Positions 58,170 through 64,000 of a DNA stretch of 64,000 bases are shown here, piece after piece. The DNA lies in assembly GCF_030811595.1 (NCBI RefSeq), contig NZ_JAUSRB010000002.1, positions 62,001 through 126,000 of the forward strand. The letters run 5' to 3'. The notes under the pieces are model-generated. The model saw only the letters and a list, made by a program, of their open reading frames with translations, was not told the origin of the DNA and made no database searches. Both the position numbers and the translations under genes were made by a program. Numbering within the stretch: position 1 is the stretch's first letter; each line of letters starts with the position of its first letter. Source of the DNA: Streptosporangium brasiliense (GTDB taxonomy: Bacteria; Actinomycetota; Actinomycetes; Streptosporangiales; Streptosporangiaceae).

Positions 58170-58200
58170 CATCTAGTTAGGAACCTTTCCTAACTAGATG
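58170..58200 (+). promoter_or_regulatory. Palindromic operator before the GH8 gene
   Basis: A perfect 14-bp inverted repeat (CATCTAGTTAGGAA with TTCCTAACTAGATG) with a 3-nt centre. It contains AGGAA-N3-TTCCT, which from memory resembles palindromes reported upstream of actinomycete chitosanase genes (CsnR operator). It ends 21 nt before the chosen GTG start. Confidence 0.75.
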
Positions 58201-58221
58201 ACCGCAGAGAGGGCGGACCCT

Positions 58222-59931
58222 GTGCATGCGAGACCGCGTCTCCGTCACCCCTCGACCATCCTCGTCCCGGCACTGGCGCTCGCCCTGATCGCGTCGGTGT
58301 CCGTGCTGGCGGCGCCGCCCGGCCTCGCCGCCGACTCCCTCCTGTCCCAGGGCCGTCCGGCCACCGCCTCCTCCAGCGAGGACTCCACGCTGGCCCCGGG
58401 CAACGCCTTCGACGCGGACGGCTCGACCCGCTGGGCCTCCGCCGAGGGCCACGACCCCGAGTGGCTCCGCGTCGACCTGGGCCAGTCCGCCACGATCTCC
58501 CGGGTCAAGCTGACCTGGGAGGCCGCTTACGGAAAGGCGTACCGGATCCAGACCTCGGCCGACGGCTCGGCCTGGACCGACGTCTACTCGACCAGCTCCG
58601 GCGACGGCGCCGTGGACGACCTGGCCCTGTCCGGCACCGGCCGCTACGTCCGGCTGTACGGCACGGCCCGCGGCACCGCCTACGGCTACTCGCTGTACGA
58701 GATGGAGGTCTACGGCAGCACCGGCGGCACCCCCACCCCGACCCCCACGCCGACTCCGACTCCGACCCCGACCTCCGGTGGACCGGCCGTGCCCTTCGGG
58801 GGCCACACGATCCCCTACGCCTCCGGGATGCTGCGGCCCGGCGGGAGCCAGGCCGCGCTCGACCAGAAGGTGGTCGACTACTACAAGCGCTGGAAGGCCG
58901 CCTTCGTCAAGCAGAACTGCGGCAACGGCTGGTACCAGATCATCTCCCCCGACGCCGACCACCCGTACGTGGCCGAGGCCCAGGGCTACGGCATGGTCAT
59001 CGCCGCCACCATGGCGGGGGCCGACCCCGACGCCAAGAAGATCTTCGACGGCCTGCTGAAGTACGTCCTGGCCCACCCCTCGTCGGTCACCCCCGGCCTG
59101 CTCGCCGCCGAGCAGGACACCTCCTGCAAGAGCGTCAACGGTGGCGACTCCGCCACCGACGGCGACCTGGACGTCGCCTACGGCCTGCTCCTGGCCGACC
59201 GGCAGTGGGGCAGCGCGGGCGCCTACGACTACAAGCAGCTCGCGATCAAGCACATCAACGCCATCAAGGCCGCTGAGGTCAACCCGACCACCAAGCTGAT
59301 GAAGCTGGGTGACTGGACCAGCTCCGGCGACCAGTACTACTGGATCAGCCGCTCCTCGGACTGGATGATCGATCACTTCAGGGCGTTCCGCACGGCCACC
59401 GGCGACGCGACCTGGGACACCATCCGCGCCAACCACCAGAACCTCATCGCCTCCCAGCAGGCGACCTACGCCGCGGGCACCGGCCTGCTGGCCGACTTCG
59501 TGGTCAACACCAACACCACCCCGAAGCCCGCCCCTGGCAAGGTCCTGGAGGACCCCAACGACGGCAAGTACTGGTGGAACGCCTGCCGTGACCCGTGGCG
59601 GATCGGCGCCGACGCGGTGACCAGCGGCGACGCCAAGTCGCTCGCCGCCGCGCGGAAGCTGAACACCTGGATCAAGGGCAAGACCGGCGGAGACCCGAAC
59701 AAGATCGCCGTCGGCTACTCCCTGAACGGCACGCAGATCTCCAGCGGCAGCGAGCCGGCCTACTTCGCCCCGTTCGCGGTGGCGGCGATGACCGACTCCG
59801 GCAGCCAGGCCTGGCTGGACGCCCTGTGGAACAAGATGCTGACCACCCCGTTCACCTCCAACGACTACTTCTCCACCAGCATCCAGCTCCAGGTCATGAT
59901 CACGGTGACCGGCAACCACTGGGTGCCCTGA
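58222..59931 (+). CDS. Secreted GH8-family glycosidase with N-terminal discoidin/CBM32-like module
   Basis: A 569-residue exported enzyme. The signal peptide ends near GLAAD (about 38). A discoidin (F5/8 type C, CBM32-like) module follows (about 39-165: NAFDADGSTRWAS, WLRVDLGQ, YRIQTSADG, YEMEVYGS). Next is a (TP)n linker and a GH8 catalytic domain with AEAQGYGMVIAA and the signature ATDGDLDVAYGLLLA (catalytic Asp). GH8 includes cellulases, lichenases and chitosanases. The operator upstream favours chitosanase. I chose GTG 58222 because AGAGGG lies 8 nt upstream; ATG 58198 lies in the operator. Confidence 0.9.
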   Translation: MHARPRLRHPSTILVPALALALIASVSVLAAPPGLAADSLLSQGRPATASSSEDSTLAPGNAFDADGSTRWASAEGHDPEWLRVDLGQSATISRVKLTWEAAYGKAYRIQTSADGSAWTDVYSTSSGDGAVDDLALSGTGRYVRLYGTARGTAYGYSLYEMEVYGSTGGTPTPTPTPTPTPTPTSGGPAVPFGGHTIPYASGMLRPGGSQAALDQKVVDYYKRWKAAFVKQNCGNGWYQIISPDADHPYVAEAQGYGMVIAATMAGADPDAKKIFDGLLKYVLAHPSSVTPGLLAAEQDTSCKSVNGGDSATDGDLDVAYGLLLADRQWGSAGAYDYKQLAIKHINAIKAAEVNPTTKLMKLGDWTSSGDQYYWISRSSDWMIDHFRAFRTATGDATWDTIRANHQNLIASQQATYAAGTGLLADFVVNTNTTPKPAPGKVLEDPNDGKYWWNACRDPWRIGADAVTSGDAKSLAAARKLNTWIKGKTGGDPNKIAVGYSLNGTQISSGSEPAYFAPFAVAAMTDSGSQAWLDALWNKMLTTPFTSNDYFSTSIQLQVMITVTGNHWVP

Positions 59932-59942
59932 CCCGCCCGTCC

Positions 59943-59976
59943 GGTACGGCTCCCGCCCGCCGGCGGGAGCCGTACC
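59943..59976. terminator. Bidirectional hairpin
   Basis: A perfect 15-bp stem (59943-59957 with 59962-59976) with a 4-nt loop, between the convergent GH8 and kinase genes. It is close to both stops (59931 and 59980). Confidence 0.88.
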
Positions 59977-59979
59977 GCC

Positions 59980-62900
59980 TCAGTCCTGGTAGGGGATGTC
60001 CAGCCGGGAGAGCGTCCGGGGGCAGGTGACGTCCGTGCGCACCGGCCGCCGGCCGAGCAGCTCCCGCGCCTGCTGCCGGGCGAGGTTCCAGCCGTTCCAG
60101 GGATCGGGTGCGGACAGGCCGTTGTCCCGGACCACCTCCCGCAGCACGCAACTGCGGGCCGGTTCGGGCAGCCGGTCCAGCGCCGGTACGGCCTCCGCGC
60201 CGAGACCGCCCAGGTAGTCCTGGTCGATCCGGTCCACGCCCCGGACGGCGAGCTGGGTCTCGGCGACCCGCAGGTCCGGGTTCCAGACCGCGAACGCCAG
60301 CAGCGCCACCCCGGTCATCGCGACCAGGGTCCTGGGCAGCCACCCGGCGCCCCCGCGCCGCGTCAGCCGTACCGCACCGCTGATCAGGATCAGCGCGAAG
60401 ACCGCGCCCAGCCACCAGATGGCGGCCCCCACCGAGGCCCGCAGCCGCGAGAACCCGTACGCCTCGACGTACAGGCCCAGCCGGTGCAGCGCGGAGACCA
60501 GGATCACCATGGTCAGCGCGCAGAGCACGCCGAGCAGCCCCGCCATCAGCCACCGGTCGCGCCCCGCGAGGCTGAGCGCCCCCGCGGCGACCGCCACGAT
60601 CGCCAGCACGGACACGCTGACCACGACGAGCTGGAAGAACCCCGAGCGGGCGTACTCGGCGTAGGTCAGCCCGGTGGCGGACACCACCCAGCGGGAGCTG
60701 CCGAACAGCACCGTCAGCTGCATCGCCACGAACACCGCGAACAGCAGGTTCAGCGCGGCCAGCGGGGTCACCCAGAGGCCACGGCTCACCTTCAGCCGCA
60801 GGCCCGGAGCCTGCGGCCGCGCCGCCGGGCGCAGGCCCACCAGTGCCGCCGAGGCGGCCAGGACCCCGAACACCGCGAACAGCAGGATCCGCAGCGGCAC
60901 CGAGTCCGCCCAGCCCCGCGCCGCGAACACCCGCTCGACGGCCGCGGCGAAGACCGCGTCCGCCGAGGCGAATAGCGCCCCGAACACCACCACCAGCACC
61001 ACGCTCAGGCCGATCCCGACGAGCACGGGCACCACCCGCCTGCGCAGCGCCGTCCCCCGCACTGACTTCATCGGCGCGGCCAGGAACCAGGGGGCGGGCA
61101 GCAGCCCCAGCACGACCGAGACACCGCCCCTGGCCACCGCGAGCCAGCCGGCCCCGGCCCCCGACAGGGCGAGCGCGGCCAGCAGGAACCCCGCCAGCAG
61201 GAGCAGCCCGACGAGCCAGTCCGCGTCCCTGAACACCGCCACTGCGACCAGCCCGTAGGCGAGCACCCCCAGCCCCGCCGACCACGGGGTCACCCTCTGG
61301 CGCACGGCCGGCAGCAGCGCCGCCCCCATGACGACGGCGACGAGCACGAACCCCAGCCCCATGGCGCTGTAGGGCAGCGCGACCGCCGCGACGAGCCCGA
61401 CCCCGGCGCACACCGGCAGCAGCCAGCGGGGGGTGGGCGGCAGCTCCGGCCTCGGGAAGATCGGCGGTGCCACGTAACCTCCGGGCGGGCCGCCTCCGTG
61501 AGGATGGGGCCCGGCCCCCGTCACCGGCCCGGCACCCGGCCCCGCGCCGCCCGGCCCCGGTACGGCGGGGCGCCCCGCGGCGGGCGGCTGCGCCGAGGGG
61601 AGAGGGGCGGGCGGCCCGTAGGCGTTCCAAGCCTCGCCCGAGACCGTGGTGGCGCCGATGACCGTGCCGATGAACCCGCCGACCACTGTTACGCCGACGC
61701 CCGCCAGCGCGCCCAGCACGGGCACCATGAGCCCGACGGCGATCCCCACGACCCCGCCGCAGAGAAGGCCGACGAGGCCGCCGAGGAGGACGCCGGCGAC
61801 CGCCCCGCCCCAGTTGCGCACCGGAACCTGCCCGGCGGCCCGCGGGACGGGACGCACGGGGACGCCCGCGTGCCCGGGCCCGGGGCCGCCCGGGGCGGAC
61901 GGCGCGGGCCTGACCGCCCCGGGGGCGGGAGACGGGAAGGTCCCGGGCGTGGAAGGCACGAGGGACCCGGCCCCGGGAGACCCGAGGGACTCGGGGACGG
62001 CGGCCGGAGGGGGCTCAGGCACGGGAGACACGGGAGCCCCGGAGGCGGAGGACCCGGGAGACACGAGGGACTCGGATGCGGCAGCCGGCGAGAGCTCGGA
62101 TGCGGGCCCCGGGAGACCCGAGGCGGTAGACACCAGAGACCCGGACGCGGAAGACCCAGGAGACTCAAGGGACTCGGAGGCGGCAGCCTGCGGAAGCTCG
62201 GACGCGGAAGACCCAGGAGACCCGAGGGACCCGGAGGCGGCGGCCTGCGGGAGCTCGGACGCGGATGCCGGGAGGCCGGAGGCGGGGGACGCGGGCCGGA
62301 GGGTCGTGATCCTTCCGGGAAGGTCGACCGCGACGCGGCAGCCGGCGCCGTCCTCGACGCGGATGGAGCCGCCGTGGAGCTCGACGATCTCCCTGGCGAT
62401 GGCCAACCCGAGACCGGCGCCGCCACCGTCGGCGGCACGGCCGGCGTCCAGGCGGGAGAAGCGCTCGAACGCCCGGGCCCGGTCCTCGGCCGGGATCCCG
62501 GGTCCCTGGTCGGTCACGCGCAGCCGTACCCCGGTCCCCTCGGCGGCGGCCGACAGCACCACGGCCCCGCCGTCGGGGCTGTGCCGTACCGCGTTGTCCA
62601 GCAGGTTCGCCAGCACCTGGGCCAGCAGGTCGGAGTCGGCCCGGACGCTCAGCCCCTCGGGCACCTCGCAACGGGCCGTGACCCCGCCGCCGGCCAGCAC
62701 GGCCTCACGCAGCGCCTGGCCGCACAGCGGCGCGAGCTCGACGTCCTCAGGCTCGATCAGCCGGGCGCCCGACTCCAGCCGGGACAGGTCCAGGAGCTGG
62801 GCCACCAGCCGGCCGAGCCGCTCCGTCTGGGCCAGCGCCGTCTCCAGCGTCGCCTGGTCGGGTGCCGAGACGCCGTCCACCACGTTCTCCAGCACCGCGC

Positions 62901-63294
62901 GGAGTGCGGTTATCGGCGTGCGGAGCTCGTGGCTGACGTTGGCCACCAGCTCGCGCCGCTGCCGGTCCACCTCCCCCAGGTCGGCCGCCATCGCGTTGAA
63001 GGCCCGGGCGAGCTCGCCGACCTCGTCCCGGGAGGTGGCGCTGACCCGCAGGCCGTAGCGTCCCTTGGCGATGGTCTGCGCGGCGGCGGCCATCTCGCGC
63101 AGCGGCCTGGTCATCCCCCTGGCCAGCAGCTGCACCATGATCAGGGCCAGCACCACGGCCACCGCGACCCGCACGTCACGCGAGTAGCCGGCGTTGATGC
63201 CGACCTCGTTGACGACGAACGCCGCCGCCACGGCCAGCACGATCACCATGCCGAGCTTGGCCTTGATCCGGCCCAGGAAGTCGAGAGGTCTCAA
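59980..63294 (-). CDS. Sensor histidine kinase fused to a DUF4173-like membrane protein
   Basis: A 1104-residue fusion. Residues 1-60 hold two helices around a very short outside loop; HAMP is at about 60-112. The kinase core follows: H box VSHELRTPITALR (about 118), N box LLDNAVRHSPDGG (about 230), G boxes DQGPGIP and GAGLGLAI (about 268 and 298). Then comes a Ser/Ala/Pro linker with 19-residue repeats (about 335-480), two more helices, and from about 615 a polytopic region with about ten helices resembling DUF4173 proteins. It ends in a soluble 100-residue tail. It lies 45 nt after the response regulator. Confidence 0.85.
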   Translation of the reverse strand: MRPLDFLGRIKAKLGMVIVLAVAAAFVVNEVGINAGYSRDVRVAVAVVLALIMVQLLARGMTRPLREMAAAAQTIAKGRYGLRVSATSRDEVGELARAFNAMAADLGEVDRQRRELVANVSHELRTPITALRAVLENVVDGVSAPDQATLETALAQTERLGRLVAQLLDLSRLESGARLIEPEDVELAPLCGQALREAVLAGGGVTARCEVPEGLSVRADSDLLAQVLANLLDNAVRHSPDGGAVVLSAAAEGTGVRLRVTDQGPGIPAEDRARAFERFSRLDAGRAADGGGAGLGLAIAREIVELHGGSIRVEDGAGCRVAVDLPGRITTLRPASPASGLPASASELPQAAASGSLGSPGSSASELPQAAASESLESPGSSASGSLVSTASGLPGPASELSPAAASESLVSPGSSASGAPVSPVPEPPPAAVPESLGSPGAGSLVPSTPGTFPSPAPGAVRPAPSAPGGPGPGHAGVPVRPVPRAAGQVPVRNWGGAVAGVLLGGLVGLLCGGVVGIAVGLMVPVLGALAGVGVTVVGGFIGTVIGATTVSGEAWNAYGPPAPLPSAQPPAAGRPAVPGPGGAGPGAGPVTGAGPHPHGGGPPGGYVAPPIFPRPELPPTPRWLLPVCAGVGLVAAVALPYSAMGLGFVLVAVVMGAALLPAVRQRVTPWSAGLGVLAYGLVAVAVFRDADWLVGLLLLAGFLLAALALSGAGAGWLAVARGGVSVVLGLLPAPWFLAAPMKSVRGTALRRRVVPVLVGIGLSVVLVVVFGALFASADAVFAAAVERVFAARGWADSVPLRILLFAVFGVLAASAALVGLRPAARPQAPGLRLKVSRGLWVTPLAALNLLFAVFVAMQLTVLFGSSRWVVSATGLTYAEYARSGFFQLVVVSVSVLAIVAVAAGALSLAGRDRWLMAGLLGVLCALTMVILVSALHRLGLYVEAYGFSRLRASVGAAIWWLGAVFALILISGAVRLTRRGGAGWLPRTLVAMTGVALLAFAVWNPDLRVAETQLAVRGVDRIDQDYLGGLGAEAVPALDRLPEPARSCVLREVVRDNGLSAPDPWNGWNLARQQARELLGRRPVRTDVTCPRTLSRLDIPYQD
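62144..62280 (-). repeat. 57-bp repeats in the kinase linker
   Basis: Copies with a 57-bp period (for example GACGCGGAAGACCCAGGAGA at 62144 and 62201; GGGAC(T/C)CGGAGGCGGC at 62169 and 62226) encode 19-residue Ser/Pro units. More diverged units extend to about 62030. They separate the kinase from the membrane domain. Confidence 0.8.
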
Positions 63295-63339
63295 TGGTCG
63301 TCACATCCCTGTGTTGGAGTGGCGGGGACGCAGGCCGGC

Positions 63340-64000
63340 TCAGCGGCGGACGAGGGCGTATCCGACCCCGTGGACGGTCCGGACGACGCCCGGCCCCAGT
63401 TTGCGGCGCAGGGCGCGCACGTGGCTGTCGACCGTGCGGGTCGCGGCGGCCTCGGAGAACCCCCAGATGTCGGCCAGCAGCCGCTCCCGCTCGAACACCT
63501 GGCCCGGCCGCTCGGCGAGGCGGCAGAGCAGGTCGAACTCGGTCCGGGTGAGCTGGGCCTCGGCGCCCCGCACGTAGACCCGGCGCTCGGCGGTGTCGAT
63601 CTCCACGTCACCGGCGCGGATGACCGGGTCCGCCACGGCGAGCTGGGAGGCCCGCTCCACCCGCCGCAGCAGCGCGTGCACCCGGGCGACCAGCTCGCGC
63701 ATGCTGAACGGCTTGGTCATGTAGTCGTCGGCCCCGACCCCGAGCCCCACGAGCAGGTCGGTCTCCTCCCCCAGCGCGGTGAGCATGAGCACCGGCACCG
63801 GCCGGGCGGCCTGCATCCGCCGGCAGACCTCCAGCCCGTCGAGACCGGGCAGCAGCCGGTCGAGCACCACCACGTCGGGCGCGGACCCCGCGTAGGCGGC
63901 GAGCGCCTCCTGGCCGTCACCGACGACCTGGACGTCGAAGCCCTCGGCGGCCAGCCGGTGCCGTACGGCCCGCGCGATCGTCTCGTCGTCCTCCACCACG
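63340..64000 (-). CDS. OmpR-family response regulator (5' end cut by window)
   Basis: At least 219 residues, lacking only a few N-terminal residues. The receiver domain has EDD, the phospho-Asp in DVVVLDRLLPGLDG (about 47-52), Thr in LMLTALGEE and Lys in YMTKPFSM. The C-terminal winged-helix domain has LTRTEFDLLCRLAERPGQVF and RTVDSHVRALRRKLG, then TVHGVGYALV. It binds DNA as a dimer when phosphorylated. The fused kinase gene follows 45 nt downstream and is its cognate partner by position. Confidence 0.93.
   Translation of the reverse strand, partial: VVEDDETIARAVRHRLAAEGFDVQVVGDGQEALAAYAGSAPDVVVLDRLLPGLDGLEVCRRMQAARPVPVLMLTALGEETDLLVGLGVGADDYMTKPFSMRELVARVHALLRRVERASQLAVADPVIRAGDVEIDTAERRVYVRGAEAQLTRTEFDLLCRLAERPGQVFERERLLADIWGFSEAAATRTVDSHVRALRRKLGPGVVRTVHGVGYALVRR

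Overview
This is a very G+C-rich window with strongly GC-biased third codon positions, many GTG starts and large actinomycete-type regulators (SARP, LAL-LuxR, AfsR-like). It reads as actinobacterial chromosome, and Streptosporangiales-like gene content is my inference. The left edge carries the last 44 codons of purC, so the segment begins in core chromosome and then becomes mostly accessory: regulators, exported hydrolases, oxidoreductases and transporters.

Layout. 0.2-4 kb: a PP2C phosphatase diverges from a solitary N6-adenine DNA methylase that is followed by a soluble Ser/Thr kinase. 4-10 kb: a secreted five-repeat protein, a membrane protein, an MBL hydrolase, and a PNPOx-like protein in an operon with a flavohemoprotein. 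10-14 kb: substrate-binding protein and two permeases of a nickel/peptide-type importer, with no ATPase nearby. 14-24 kb: HAD and Nudix enzymes, an ohr operon with two tiny downstream genes, a tandem ABC-F pair, a CGNR zinc-finger regulator, and a divergent SARP pair. 24-46 kb: an island of TetR and LAL regulators, an aldo/keto reductase, several alpha/beta hydrolases, a tannase-like esterase, a disulfide-oxidoreductase-like flavoprotein and an SDR, then an rsgA operon with a short leader ORF and a methyltransferase-acetyltransferase fusion. 46-53 kb: tRNA-Arg(CCG), an NlpC/P60 protein, a response regulator, a frameshifted LAL regulator, LysE, a hydrolase and a TetR regulator. 53-58 kb: a probable D-amino-acid catabolic operon. 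58-64 kb: a secreted GH8-type glycosidase with a discoidin-like module, and a two-component system whose kinase is fused to a polytopic membrane domain.

The most informative signals are shared cis-elements that join separate genes into small circuits. (i) A dyad TCACC-N9-GGTGA occurs twice, exactly 40 bp apart, in front of both ohr and the CGNR regulator gene, 4 kb from each other. (ii) TGGACT-N4-AGTCCA lies at a tetR gene, at the divergent aldo/keto reductase and, 7 kb away, at a LAL regulator. (iii) A two-block promoter element, ACCGTCA-NN-TGAC-K-GATGT followed 20-21 nt later by ACAGTGA, precedes three exported-hydrolase genes. I found these by eye. They need a genome-wide motif search and binding or transcription-start data.
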